The position numbers and the translations under genes are program-made. A stretch of DNA of 64,000 bases from Diorhabda sublineata. Its lineage: Eukaryota; Arthropoda; Insecta; Coleoptera; Chrysomelidae. Positions 23,661-34,926 of the stretch are shown here, piece by piece. The notes under the pieces are model-generated. The model was not told where the DNA came from, did no database searches, and saw only the letters and a program-made list of their open reading frames with translations. Every line of letters starts with the position of its first letter. The first letter of the stretch is position 1. The stretch spans positions 24,718,488-24,782,487 of the forward strand of contig NC_079480.1 in NCBI RefSeq assembly GCF_026230105.1. Direction: 5' to 3'.

Positions 23661-24139
23661 CGGATTCTTCTTCTTGTAAACTAACGTGTGACTCGAGCTT
23701 AATCCACGGTATATATCTAGAATTCGTTTAGCTTCATATTGCTAGGATATCAGCCATTATTGATCATATTGTGTCATTAGTTTCCCCTTCGTGATGTAAA
23801 CACGCTGGGGAAAACAAATATCACTAACCCTTCCGGTGTTGGTCATCCAGATTGTTTAATGCACCACCATAGAACAAACGCGTCGTAATTTCGGGTCAAA
23901 TGTATCGAATTTTGTACTGAAATGATTATTTTTATCTCAGCGGAATCGACATCTCGTTATCTACATGTCCATTATGGAAAATATACTGATTAAATAGAGA
24001 AGATCTTTTTAAAATATTAATGGACATGGAGCTAAAAGGAAATATACAAACAACCAGGTTTTATCATTTTACGTTTCTAATACACATTCTCGTTTCACTA
24101 GTAAACACCGAAATGATTTTTATTCATGTTGGTTTATTC

Positions 24140-24723
24140 TCATTAACAATATATGATATTTTTTTTAATCACGTTCAGTTATTTTGTCTGGGAACAGAAA
24201 ATAATATGAGGGGGCTAAATCTGGCGAATAGGGTGCATGAGGTAGCAACTCAAACTTTAACTTATTAATTTTGGCCATTGCAATAACGGATGTGTGAACT
24301 GGTGAAACAACACTTTCTTCTAAGCCAAATGCGGCCGTTTTAGCTCGATTTTTATTCCACGCCCATCAAAAAAAACGACGCCATTATCTTGCCTGCAGAT
24401 GAAACGGTCTTTGCCTTTTTTGGAGTCTGTAAAGTGATGGTTATGAAACGGCGCAAAAATTTGTCTTTATTTCTTTGAAACATTGCAAAACACTCGATGG
24501 ATACATCTTCACGGCGCTGTTTTTGTTCTATTGTGAGCAAATATGGCACCCAACTTGCGCACAGCTCTGTCATGTCCAAATTTTCAGTTAATATGGGATG
24601 TATTGCACTTTTTGAAATACTATATTTGCTAGCTAGTGCCCGTTTAGTCGACTCGACAATCATCCAGCACTGAACATACCTCCTTCTCTTTCCATTATCC
24701 TCCAAAGGATGAAGTGACACCAT
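24140..24723 (-). pseudogene. mariner transposase relic (DD34D)
   Basis: The minus strand reads ESTKRALASKYSISKSAIH, then CASWVPYLLTIEQKQRRED, RNKDKFLRRFITI, and, directly, PKKAKTVSSAGKIMASFF. The segment normally holding the first catalytic Asp (after RRFIT) is deleted. Further on come TSVIAMAKINKLKFELL and PHAPYSPDLAPSYYFLF, where the third catalytic Asp (PSD) has become Tyr. It is close to the relic at 370-1040. It is dead but one of the better preserved mariners here. Confidence 0.85.
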
Positions 24724-24725
24724 TT

Positions 24726-25290
24726 ATACTTAATACAGCAGTTTTTTCCATGCTTGCCTATCCTGTACAATCTTTTCGGCATGATGCAGTCTCATATTTA
24801 TTAAGGGTTTTGTTTGGTCTACCCATCTAATTGGACATCTACCTCTTGGACGCTTGCCTTCTACTTTCCCTTCTATAATTAATCGTTCCATTGTTTCTGA
24901 TCTTCTAGCTATACGTCCCAGGTATTGCAGATACATACGGTTTATCCCGAATAGCAGTCTTGTACATGGACCAATTTCTTATAATACGGTTACGTTGGTT
25001 CGGTGTTTTATCCATGATGATATTCTATAAACCCACATTTCGAAAACTCTATTAGGTTGCAATTGGGAATATAAGAACATCAACTAGACGGAGTTTCGTT
25101 GTTTTCTTGATAGATTTGTCTTTTCATATTTTATTTAACTTGGTAATCGCTGATCATAGTAAGACGACGGCGTATTTCGCTTTCGCATTTCCCAGTTTGG
25201 TAATTAGGGAACCGAGATAGTTAAAATTGTTTACCAATTCGTAGCCTGCAATTTCTGATGTTTGTGGAGAATTGTTGTCCGACAACTGCA
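24726..25290 (-). pseudogene. C-terminal part of a non-LTR endonuclease-reverse transcriptase
   Basis: The minus strand gives GYELVNNFNYLGSLITK, KLNKI-KDKSIKKTTKLRLV, then QYLGRIARRSETMERLIIE and GKVEGKRPRGRCPIRWVDQ. The order (YLGS strand, TKLRL-V helix, LGHI-RR, GKRPRGRP--RW-D) is that of the region after the polymerase core in many insect non-LTR elements, where the basic GRP-R-W tail probably contacts nucleic acid. The polymerase itself is missing and frames change several times. It adjoins the mariner relic at 24723. Confidence 0.85.
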
Positions 25291-25317
25291 GATGCGCGTG
25301 AGATAATTTTCATCAAC

Positions 25318-25440
25318 TATATTTGAAAAAGGGAAAACTATCAACTGCGAGTATCATGCGAATTTATTGCAAAGTTTAAGCGAAGAATACAAGCAAAAAT
25401 GGCCTTATTTGGTTAAGAAGAAAGTGTTTTTTCATCACTA
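25318..25440 (+). pseudogene. short mariner transposase fragment
   Basis: The frame YLKKGKTINCEYHANLLQ continues SLSEEYKQKWPYLVKKKVFF and HH. This is the stretch between the first and second catalytic Asp of irritans-type mariners, ending just where HQDNAPAH would begin. Only about 40 residues remain, and no flanking terminal repeats were found. Confidence 0.65.
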
Positions 25441-25589
25441 GCTCACTTAACCATTATTGGTTAACCAGTATTGGTTTGTTGTGCCAGGCCTTTTGGAATC
25501 GTGCTAGAGGCTCTCTGCTTTATAAGATTATCGCCCTAACGAGATAATCATCTACTTAGTATTTTTGAAATATAATTAACTATCAATTT

Positions 25590-26010
25590 TTTTAACAAAT
25601 ATTCTTGATTATAGGTCCAGGAATAACTGCATGTACTTCTTTATTTTGGTTAAACCCTTGTACTAAAGTTTTACTCACTTGTATAATTCTTGCTATTTTA
25701 TTTTTGCTCTCGACGGATTCTTCTACATATTTTTGAGTCACTGATGAACTCTTCTATTCACCATGCCGTTTTAAAACGTTGATATCAGCCCCAGCGTTGG
25801 CCAACAGCAGCGTTGACGAAGTCTATCTGACACAATGTTCGGTATACTTTTCTGGATTCTCAAGATTTGAGGAAACGTATCCTCTACATCGTCTACTTCT
25901 AAATTATAAATGTCTTCCCTTCGAAAACCTCCAGCATTGCCAATTAATAAGATAACTTTCATCAGTAAATAGTCTTTGTTGGGGGCGTCCCTTATAAATG
26001 TTTCAACTTC
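25590..26010 (-). pseudogene. Crypton-like tyrosine recombinase relic
   Basis: On the minus strand EEVETFIRDAPNKDYLL leads into MKVILLIGNAGGFRREDIY and NLEVDDVED. The G-GGFRREDI box holds the first catalytic Arg. After a deletion and frame change come TLLANAGADINVLKRHGE and KSSSVTQKYVEESVE, matching the H/R box region and the catalytic Tyr (about 25728) of eukaryotic tyrosine recombinases of the Crypton type, which integrate through a Tyr-DNA intermediate. IPNT/K-type sequence between the halves is lost and a stop replaces the expected Trp after KRHGE. It is a dead fragment of about 140 residues. Confidence 0.6.
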
Positions 26011-28140
26011 TTCTAGGTGTTACTTTCGCATTTCAAAATGGAAATTTATGACAAAAATTGGGAAATAAATGTATTAAACTAGTTTACATAGTTTTTTCTC
26101 GAAAATTTTTTAAAATCAAAATGTGAAGAACCAATTACGTCACAAACATATCCTAGAAATGTTAAAATTTTCAATATCGATTGAGCTTGTTAAATGGAAT
26201 TATCTTCAGAAGTGCTCAAGAAAACATCTGCTTCTGATTGCATCAATTCAAATTTCATGTTATTTGGATACAGAAACATTTTGGAGGGTAGAAGATTATA
26301 AAATTAATCGAATAATATTACTGAGTTGAATATTTCAACTATGTTAGTGAAAAAAAGGTGATTATATTCTCTTAGGTTTGGTTAATAAGCAGAAATGATT
26401 TCCCAAATGGAAATTATAGGTATATACGCAACTCCTTTTCTCCTGATTACGAATATAAATACTTCTGTTGAGAAACTATTTTTACTTATGAAAAAATACA
26501 AAATATGTGTACAAATGGCCTAGAAATATTGTGCCTTGGTGTGCAATAAACAGTGCCAACTAAACAAACTGCTCGATTTTTCCCGAAGTTGAACTATTTG
26601 GGAAGCAATATTATGGTTCAGATTTAGTTTATCAATCATTATTCTAATTTTGTTTTCATTAATCTCGAAAGTTTCAGTATCATAAAAATAAATTTATTCA
26701 TTTAGGTACGGCCACAATAAAGTGTAGATAAACACATCGTTGGACGATAACTTGGTTGTCGTAAGACAAACAGATTAATTTTGAGTTTTAGTGTTGTGAT
26801 ACCAGTAGGTTCAGTAGAACACGGTTCCGCCAAAAACTCCATCACCGCTGGCAATAACTTTTCTAAATATTTTCTCGTGAAATTAAAAAATATATGCTTA
26901 ACAATCTCATTAAAAACCAATGGTTCCCCAAACGTTAACAATTTAAATGGTTTTTCTTATACTTTCCTTTTGTTTACAAGAGTATGATTATTTTTTCTGT
27001 TGATTATTTCTGCTGTAGAAAGTGGTGAATGAACCATTCGTATTGAAAAATGAGGGTATTCTTTCCGTCTTTGTAGCACATGTTGATGTCTTTACCGGTT
27101 CTTTTTGAATTATTTGACAACGAATTTCAAATTCACGTGATGCTTCTTCTTAACATTTTTTCCAATTTTTTGAAATCATTTTCTTGTTTTATGAAAATGT
27201 GCGGTTGATTTCAAATATAATAACGTTAAATTCCACATTTGATTCAAATCAATGCAAAGTTTCCGATTATTAATTCTCATTTCATTTCAATCTCTCTCCT
27301 GAAACTCTCATGCGGTTTAAAAAATAATCATTTTGCATCACAACTCTATTCTCATGTAAAGGTGTAACGTCTTGGTGAAATAAGAGATAACCTACAGAGT
27401 ATATGGTATATGTTATCAATTTATATTATATCTATAAGAGAAGGATCCATCGTGTATAGTTATATTATGAGATGTTTCTTTGTTTTTTATGAAAAAAAAT
27501 GACTAAAAACTAAGATGTCACACGTTTGACTTAAGTGTAGTTGGATATGTGTTCCATGTTATAATTTAGGATTTTTGTGAGAATGGTACCGCAGTAGATG
27601 TGTCGATATTCTCGGCAGCATTTACAAAAAGAAAGATCCATCCAATACACAAGTATTGAATAAAAATTTGATTTAGAATTCATAAATCATAATCTTATAA
27701 AACTGTAGCTAGATGTCTGGGTCATCTCCAATCATATTCTGTATAGATTAAATTGCTATAATACAGTTGTGCTACATTCTTACTTGAAGTGGCCTGTTTG
27801 ATATGGTAGGGGCAAAGAATTTACTACTTGTTTCATTTCTATCAGATTTTCATGTTTTCCACGCACACATTAAATTTAATTTCACATATCATTGCTGATG
27901 AGGAAAGGAAATCAAAACATTAACACCTATGGATGAAAATTTTTGAAAAAAAAGTATTGAGAACATATTCTCAAATAGAAGTTTTTTATTTTAGTAAACC
28001 TGTCGCAGAAATTTTGGAGAAAAGTTTTTTGTTACAGCAGTAAAGCAGTAAAGTTGTGCGTATATCGGCTACAATATCACGGGTTTGGTTATAGTGGAGA
28101 AAAATTAAAATATAAGAAAATAAGGCATACCTATATTCTT
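26011..28140. other. unassigned AT-rich stretch
   Basis: Anonymous short frames at 26123-26329, 26702-26941 and 26781-26987 carry no family signature. I see no repeat pair, RNA or splice-framed exon here. Confidence 0.35.
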
Positions 28141-28142
28141 AC

Positions 28143-28275
28143 CTCCAAGCTGTACAATCTAGCACTATCTTTAACCTCTTTTAATGCAGCCTGCATGTCG
28201 TAGTCTCTAATATCCATATCCATAACATCTTCGATTGGTTTGGATGGTAGTCTACACTTTGTTTTTTTTGAAAAA
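28143..28275 (-). CDS. candidate internal coding exon, unassigned
   Basis: On the minus strand a 133-base open segment follows GTTACCAG (acceptor AG at 28276-28277) and ends CTTGGAG before GTAAGA, a strong donor. It encodes FSKKTKCRLPSKPIEDVMD continuing MDIRDYDMQAALKEVKDSAR and LYSLE. The residue mix is charged and protein-like, unlike the surrounding AT-rich frames, and the frame closes soon after the donor. I do not recognise the family. If real, the gene lies on the minus strand with large introns. Confidence 0.4.
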
Positions 28276-28599
28276 CTGGTAACTTAGAATAATGGGAAAT
28301 GTTGACATTCTCATTAACCATAATCATTGATTTGACTATCGAGTATTTAGACCATTATGAAGAGTTATCCAATGTTTTTGACTGAAAATTTAAAGTTTGA
28401 GAAGAATGCTTCTGAAAAACAACTGTTCTTACCACATCAACATCAGCACTTTTTACGTGCTTTTGTCTGCCTTTATTTATAATGTTACCTCAGAGACTTT
28501 TGTCAATTTTTATTTTTTTAAATAATGAGAGAATAATTAAAAGGGCCATTTTTCAATAAGATTTGCAAATATCACATTTCATATTTCAATATAATTTTG

Positions 28600-29111
28600 T
28601 TATAAGTCCGCGAAGTGAATTAGTACGAGATAGATGTTTATGGACGAGGCGACGAAGGAGCCGAGTCATGAATATCTAATCGAGTACCGTAATAATAACT
28701 TTTTGGTTTTAACTAAAAAGCATAATTATATTAAAATATGAAATGTTATATTTGACAATTTTACTGAAAAATAGCTCCTTTGATTATTCTCTTATTATTT
28801 GAAAAATTAAAAGTTAATAGAAGTTACTGAGATAACATTGTAGACAAAGATTTTTTATTTCTAATCGATTCAAATGGGATTTGGAGACTGTAAGAGTACT
28901 GTAAAGTACAAGATTACCGTAAAGTGTCATTTTCCGACTCAAATCAATACTGTATAGTCGACTTTACAGTACAGTATGAACAAAACATATTACGATATCC
29001 GTGAAGTTATTATTATAGTACTCGATTAGATATTCTTGACTCGGCTGCTTCGTCGCCTCGTCCATAAACATCTATCTCGTATCGTACTGAATTACTTCCC
29101 CGACTTATAAC
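28600..29111. mobile_element. 512-bp inverted-repeat element (MITE-like)
   Basis: The ends GTTATAAGTC and GACTTATAAC continue as imperfect inverted arms of about 100 bases. Shared wording includes GAGATAGATGTTTATGGACG, AGGCGACGAAG, GCCGAGTCA and AATATCTAATCGAGTA. The centre is AT-rich and contains a diverged ACTGTAAAGT inverted pair near 28900-28970. No frame is present. TTATAA at both ends could be the target duplication or part of the repeat. It is a non-autonomous element. Confidence 0.8.
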
Positions 29112-29147
29112 GTAAATAACTAATTCTGATATCGAAAACCAACTAAT

Positions 29148-30890
29148 AGTCGGAGAGCTGGTCGCAACTTCCATTAAGGTACTTTCACAAGGCTGAAATT
29201 TTTTCTATATGTTATTCAATATATTTATGTAAGTAAAAAAACAACTTCTGACAGGGCTAACGCAGTTGCACTGTTTTTTGCATATTGCAAATTTTTTATT
29301 TCAAAATTTTGAGTATAAAAAAATTACCAGATGATTTGCCCGGTTACACGTATCTGTAAAAGTGATCGAAAGCTGCTAATCACAAAAAAATTTTTTAACT
29401 TTAAGTTTGTCAGTTGCACCGCTGCTTATTTCGGAGCAAGTTGACTTAGTCTACTTTACTAAGGAAATATTCAAAAAATGTATTTTTATACTATTTTTGG
29501 ATACTTGATTATTCAATATCCGTTTTTAGAATCAGTTTTCTTATATTTTTTTCATATCTCAGCTACATTATTGTGATCAGTTGTTGTGCGTAATAATTTT
29601 CTATAATTAACAAAAGAGAAAAATATACTTGTTTTCATCAATTATGGGAGTGCAAGAAATAATCTCTGTGTTTTGTTATGAAAAAATAATAATAAATTGG
29701 TTAAAATTGAACCTCAGATTTGAGATATAAATATAGTTATATTGTTTTACCTGATGAAATAAACTATCATAGTGAAGTTTTCTGCAATAATGACAAAATA
29801 TTCGTCGGCCACCGAGCAAATCATCCGGCAATTTTTTTTATACTCAAAATTGTCTAATTAGATACATTTTTTTAATTAAAAAATGAATCCGATCAATTTA
29901 GACATTCGAAGTTACATAAATTCCCATCAAGCTGAAAATCAGTAAAATTGTTGAAATTGAACATAGAATTTGAATGTTCTCAATCATTTCTGTGTATAGA
30001 AAAAATTTTATTCAAGGTAAAAGGTCAAAAAAATGAGTTTTAAGCAAAACGGTGAGTTTTATCATAAAAATAATTCAGACAAAAATTGTAGATTATAAAA
30101 TTATCTACAAAAAACGTATTAGTACTTTTTTTCCTGCAAGCCACTGTTTCTGAGATATAATGATTCAAAAAGTTGTAAAAGTTTTCGTATTAAATAGTTG
30201 CACCGATATATTTTCAGCAGTAAACTTTTCTTACAACATTGAAATGAACCGAGACTTGTTGTGAGTATTTGTTACAAATTTCTGTTGACTGGCTGGAATT
30301 GTTATAAGTTCATCAAATAAATTATCAATTGACGAAGATGTTGCTAAAGCTCGACGATGTTGTTCTGTAGCTTTGGTATTTCTCGTGCAATTATTATAAC
30401 CATTAAATACGACAAGTGAAACGTTATAACTTTTACAACTTTTTGAATCGTTATATCTCAGAAACGATGGCTCGTAGGAAAAAAGTATATATATGTTTTT
30501 TGTAGAAAATTTTATGATCTACAATTTTTGTCGAAGGTATTGTTATGATAAAACTTACTATTTTGCTGATAATCGCGATAATCTTTGACCTTGAATAAAA
30601 TGTTTTCCATACACGGAATTGATGGGGAACATTCAAATTTTATTTTCGATTGTATTTTAAACAATTTTACTGTTTTCAGCTTAATGGGAATTTATGTAAC
30701 TTCACTCTTATTTTTTAGTCTAATTTGACCGGACTAAATTTGCAATATGTAAATAACAGTAGTTATTGTTGCAACCGCGTTAACCCTACCAGAAGTTGAT
30801 TTTTCTATCTTAAATATATCAAATAACATATAGAAAAAGTTTCAGTCTTGTGAACGTAACTTAGTCGAATTAGCGACCAGCTCTTAGACT
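29148..30890. mobile_element. foldback element with long inverted arms
   Basis: AGTCGGAGAGCTGGTCGC at the left matches AGTCTAAGAGCTGGTCGC on the other strand at the right. The arms continue through TTTTTCTATATGTTATT, AACTTCTG-AGGG-TAACGC and CATATTGCAAATTT, then through 29900-30190 paired with 30420-30730 (AAATTCCCAT, TTGACC, TTGTAGAT and AACTTTTTGAATC landmarks). The left arm is longer because a second element sits inside it at 29307-29849. No transposase frame is present. Confidence 0.8.
29307..29849. mobile_element. 543-bp MITE-like element nested in the foldback element
   Basis: TTTTGAGTATAAAAAAATTA at the left and its near-complement ending CTCAAAA at the right form arms of about 37 bases that also share GATGATTTGC and CCGG/CCGAG wording. 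The block interrupts the left arm of the outer element and has no counterpart in the right arm, so it inserted later. Its centre is AT-rich and non-coding. Confidence 0.75.
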
Positions 30891-32503
30891 ACAAATAGAA
30901 TAACATCTTATTAAGGACACCACTACGACAGATGAATGATTACCTCAAAATCGATAAATTACCGTAGTTTGCGAAACTTTGTTGTTATTATTAATAAATT
31001 TCCGTATTTGATAATAATTTGTATTCAAAATGTTTTATAACAAACTGATGATGTTCTAGAACGAAAACATCCCATTGGACCGCCAATATTCAAACATTTA
31101 TTCTTCTAGTTTTATGAGGATAAAATGCCATTAGTAACAGAAAATTTACGATTATTATGTCGGCTGTAAAAACTCACCAGAACTGATGCTATAAAATTGT
31201 CGTAAAAATGCTTTATTCCATTAATTTCTCTATTTTGAATTGTTCTAGATATATTCATTAAAACTTCCGTCTATATAAAATAATGTGAAGAACGTAATTG
31301 GTTTGAATATTTCCATTTAAAAGCGACGATATATTCAAAAAGAATTATTTTTGAAATTCTAGTAATTTGATGAATACCGAACTCCAACAATCTTCACCAT
31401 ACCCGTTTAGTTCCAGTACTTATTTCATTTTATAAATAATTTATTGTGTGTAATTTGTGCGGTCTTTTAGTATCCACCCGCTCTCATTCATTATCCTAAT
31501 CTAGTCAATAGAAGGAAACTCAACAAGGATTTACAGGGTCGCTCTTTTTACGCTTAGGTGCTCATCAAAGCGACGTTGACAAGACAAATAGAAAACGGTT
31601 AGAAAGGGGATGGATGCTCTGCTATATTACGGGAGAATAAGTTTATTGTTGCTGAGAGGTACTATAGAAAGAAGTTATTAAATATTTTTCATAAATTTTG
31701 AGTGACTTAAGATGACAATTAACGTTGAGGTTACCGTTGTAATAATAACAGTAATTACTACTAGTAGAGAACGATTTTGCGAATCAAGTTCGAGACTAGT
31801 GAATTTACTTATTACCTGGGAAGTGTGAAGCAAAATTTATTCTTGGTTTTTTATTTAATTTAATTCAATACGTTAAGGGGGTCCTCTAGTTTCTAGGTTG
31901 TTTTCTTCGGCCTTTTCAACAATTTTTTACGAATGAACCATTGGAATAATGGTTTTTGCTTAATCTTTATTGACATTTGAATAAGCTTCACAATTTTTTT
32001 AAGTCGGAATATATAAAATAAGTTATAGAGGTCAACAAGAAGACCTCAATTCGGAGAGGTGCTTGACGGTCATCAATATTGGGGCTGTTTTGCTTATACG
32101 AAATCAAAACACCGAACGGCATTTTAATCTTCATATTTATAAATGAAGTGTTTCTCTCTTAGAATGAAAACTATCGTAGCAATCGTAATAATCTTCGCTG
32201 GCTCATGACATAGTGAAGATAGTATATAAATTTGAACAAGATCGAAACAGTAGTTTATAAAATATCGTGGTTACCGTTGCGAAAAAAGCGTTTGAAAGGT
32301 CGCTTGTGATTTATACTAAAAGTTTCATTTCAATGTCAAACTGTCCCCTACAAATAAGAGTACAAAGAAATCTGTTAAACGTTCACTTCAGAATTTTTAT
32401 TTTGACCAAGTTTTTCCGCTGACATCGATGTAAACGAACTGTCTTGTTCAAAAGTGTGCTAGTTCTATGCGAATAATCGCTTTTTAGCTAGATCTTCACA
32501 TCC
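30891..32503. other. unassigned stretch
   Basis: I see no gene, transposon signature or tandem repeat in this interval. Confidence 0.35.
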
Positions 32504-32546
32504 TTTCATCAACATGTTGAAAATTATTTTCAACATGTTGATGAAA
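32504..32546. repeat. perfect 21-bp-arm palindrome
   Basis: The left arm 32504-32524 and right arm 32526-32546 are exact reverse complements around a single T. Each arm contains CAACATGTTG, itself a perfect 10-bp palindrome. Transcribed RNA could form a hairpin with almost no loop. DNA extrusion or a duplicated binding site is equally possible. Confidence 0.85.
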
Positions 32547-32940
32547 ATAACCGACGCTTCACGGCGTCTGTCAACGGCTCCCGCTCCCCTTTACTTAGGC
32601 CTGATTCACAAAAACTTCCGGTAGTAGTTAGATTTAGAAATATCAGTACGAGTACAATCGTCAGCTCGCCCCGTTCCAGGGTTATAACTTGTGAACCACT
32701 TCGAATACCAAAAAATCCTTTGGCATCCATTTTCCCTTAACGTGACATTTGAACACGTGTTCTTTCTCTGTGTGAAAGTAATATTGTTTGACGTTTCTTC
32801 ATTTATTGTAGAGCGGGATTGTTTGAGGTAGATGTTTGAGGTAGATGAAGATGGCATACATATTAATTTGCAGTGTCCGAGATGCTGCAGCTGGGTCTTG
32901 GTGAGAGGATAGGACAGCAGTGTCTTCTGCATATTTCGGA
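32547..32940. other. less AT-rich stretch with overlapping minus-strand frames
   Basis: Two overlapping minus-strand frames (32530-32730 and 32606-32932) encode residues such as GIRSGSQVITLERGELTIV. I cannot place them in a family, and the overlap argues that at most one is real. It may be part of an unrecognised element next to the Penelope relic. Confidence 0.3.
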
Positions 32941-32965
32941 TCCTAGGCTCATGAATAACTCAATA

Positions 32966-33015
32966 TTATTCTAGAGGCGCGTTTCGATAACCAAACTAAC
33001 GTCTTCGGAGATTAA
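32966..33015 (-). ncRNA. degenerate hammerhead-like segment at a Penelope 3' region
   Basis: On the minus strand CCGAAGACG, then GTTAG-TTTGGTTATC, then GAAACGCGC lines up with the better copy at 45055-45091. The core U of CUGA is changed to C and the GUC cleavage triplet reads CTC. It lies directly downstream of the GIY-YIG fragment, in the same relative place as the plus-strand copy. Confidence 0.35.
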
Positions 33016-33029
33016 AACCTATTAACCTA

Positions 33030-33375
33030 TTTCATATTAAATTTTCCCACCCATGAACCGTCCACTGCGAAAAATAAAGGGAAAACGGGCAAATTTCTTC
33101 GGCGGGAATCTTCACATTTATTCTTTGATTACTAACTATAAAGTGAGCTGTGAGGAATAGGCCCTTTGTTCCTATATAAACTGCTCCACGTTTAACAATT
33201 TCAATGCTTTCAAATGCATCCAACAATTTAATACTGGATGAATTTTTTAAAAATTTTACATTATTTATATTTATTTTATGATTATGTGCTCTTTAATCCG
33301 GACATTAACGGATCTCTTAGTTTGCCCAACATACTCTTTTAGCTGATTGTGATTGTGACGGGAATTATGCTGGAG
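33030..33375 (-). pseudogene. Penelope-like GIY-YIG endonuclease fragment
   Basis: The minus strand reads NQLKEYVGQTKRSVNVRIKE then H (33285-33350). YVGQT and R-x-KEH are the GIY-YIG nuclease core that Penelope-like retroelements carry after their reverse transcriptase and use to nick target DNA. Downstream, a shifted frame (33032-33226) continues with GAVYIGTKGLFLTAH-type residues. No reverse transcriptase of the Penelope type is attached. Stops and shifts show that it is inactive. Confidence 0.6.
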
Positions 33376-33429
33376 ATGTCAGTATTGTAGATAAAATTTT
33401 AGAATAAAAAAATATTTATGTAGTTTTTT

Positions 33430-33745
33430 CTAATATTATGTGGTAAATAATTATGTCATATATTGTCAAAGGCTTGTGTTATGTCCATAAAGGCAGTGGA
33501 AAATGGGTGAATTTGTTCTAGGGTACTGTGCTGTGATATAAAGCCAAGCTGGTGGTTAGATATTGATAACTTATTCCCCACGTTTCTCCAGCAGTAATTT
33601 TTGAAGTAGTTTGGACATGTTTGGTGGAAGACTTCACTTTTTCAGTTGCTTTTCCCGTCTTTGGTATCAGATGACTACATTCCATGATAGTGGAAAGTTG
33701 CCATCTGCATTAAATATCCGTTTTAACAAAGTTTTTCTCAGTATA
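33430..33745 (-). pseudogene. Jockey-like reverse transcriptase fragment
   Basis: On the minus strand RIFNADGNFPLSWN (near 33720) is the entry region, followed by PPNMSKLLQKLLLEK and then SNHQLGFISQHSTLEQIHP and FSTAFMDITQAFDNI. H-Q-GFR--HST-EQ-H and F-D--QAFD are the adjoining motifs of the Jockey-type polymerase, and the QAFD Asp contributes to catalysis. About 15 residues between EQIH and FSTAF are missing. YADD and everything after it are absent. Confidence 0.75.
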
Positions 33746-34349
33746 AAGTTTTTTTAAAATGTATTTCTTTAAAAATGGGATATATTTTTCCGTTTTTAGC
33801 AATAACTAACTCTGTGTTTCTCTGTGTTTTCAAACTACTTTTTTTGATACGCGAATTTAATATATACAGACGTGTTGATTGTTGTATCTCGATTATGTAC
33901 GTCTAGAACTGCGCGCTTACGTAGTTCTCACACTAACTCTATTTTTCCTACTCTCGTGCAAAGGATATAAGAAAATTCAATGGCAAACCTAATCAGGATA
34001 ATCAGACATTTTGATAGAATTATGGTATCGTCGTTAGTCTTTGAGAACTATGCGGAGGTTAGTTTGAATCTCAACCTTGAAAATAGGGCGAAATCGGCGT
34101 CAAGAAGTCAGTTCCAAACATACAAACACAGGTGGAGTTAATGGAAGCACGTTCAAACGCCAATTTTAACTTGGTTTGTTCTATATGCTTCATAATTTTC
34201 CAATAATTCCACTATCCAGTCTTGTCTTTCTTTATCGCTAATTGTGTTGGTCAATATTTCGTAAGATTTCGTTGCATTTCGGGTTCTTTTACCTAAATAT
34301 GTCCGAATTATATTATTACGAACGCGTCTCCACCTTGGAGTCGCTCCTA

Positions 34350-34790
34350 ACTAGATGAAGTGGAATTTTAAAAGTCGGTAACGGCGTGCGGAGCCTTTTA
34401 CATACTTTTTATAAATCACGGAATTCCTTTGATGTTTGTTTTATATAAGTAGTTATATTATATGTGGTTTATTCACATTGTTTCTTTAGAATAATTTCTA
34501 ATAAGGTTCATTTGTTTTGCTTCTCTATTTTCTAGAACTTTTAAAAATTCTTTTCGGATATATATCAAGAGTTTGTGTAGCGCAGTGTAGTTAGTTTATA
34601 ATAAATAGTCATAGTGAACACAACGAAATAGTAAATTAAGGGAAGAATTTAAATAAAATAGTATTACTGATGAGTTAATTATTATTAAGTTTGTTGAGTG
34701 TAATGGAAAGTACTTACATAAATTAAGAATGTAAAAGGCAATTTTTTATAAACTCACTCCACGAATAGAAAGAGTGTAAATAATTAATAA
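34350..34790 (+). repeat. LTR-like block, copy 1
   Basis: This block matches 55240-55700 in the same orientation. Shared landmarks in order are GAATTTTAAAA-TCGG, TTCTTTTCGGATATATAT versus TTCTTTTGGGATATATAA, TTTGTG-AGCGCAGT, TAGTTAGT-TATAATAAATAG and CCACGA-TAGAAAGA-TGTAAAT. A TATATA box followed by an AATAAA-like signal gives it the look of a promoter/polyadenylation LTR. Clear TG..CA ends and target duplications were not found. Confidence 0.5.
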
Positions 34791-34926
34791 AAATATTTCA
34801 ATATATAAGTTTATGGCTTTTAAGTTTGGTGATATAATAGATGCAAAAGCAAAGAGACGTTCACATTTTAAGTAACATTTCCTCACAGACAATTCGTGTT
34901 TGACTAATTTTATCATCGTATAAATA

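Noticed and set aside
26702..26987. Overlapping frames near 26.8 kb as a transposase
   Set aside because: A faint resemblance to a VWGTIGF-type strand in one frame was not backed by any neighbouring motif.
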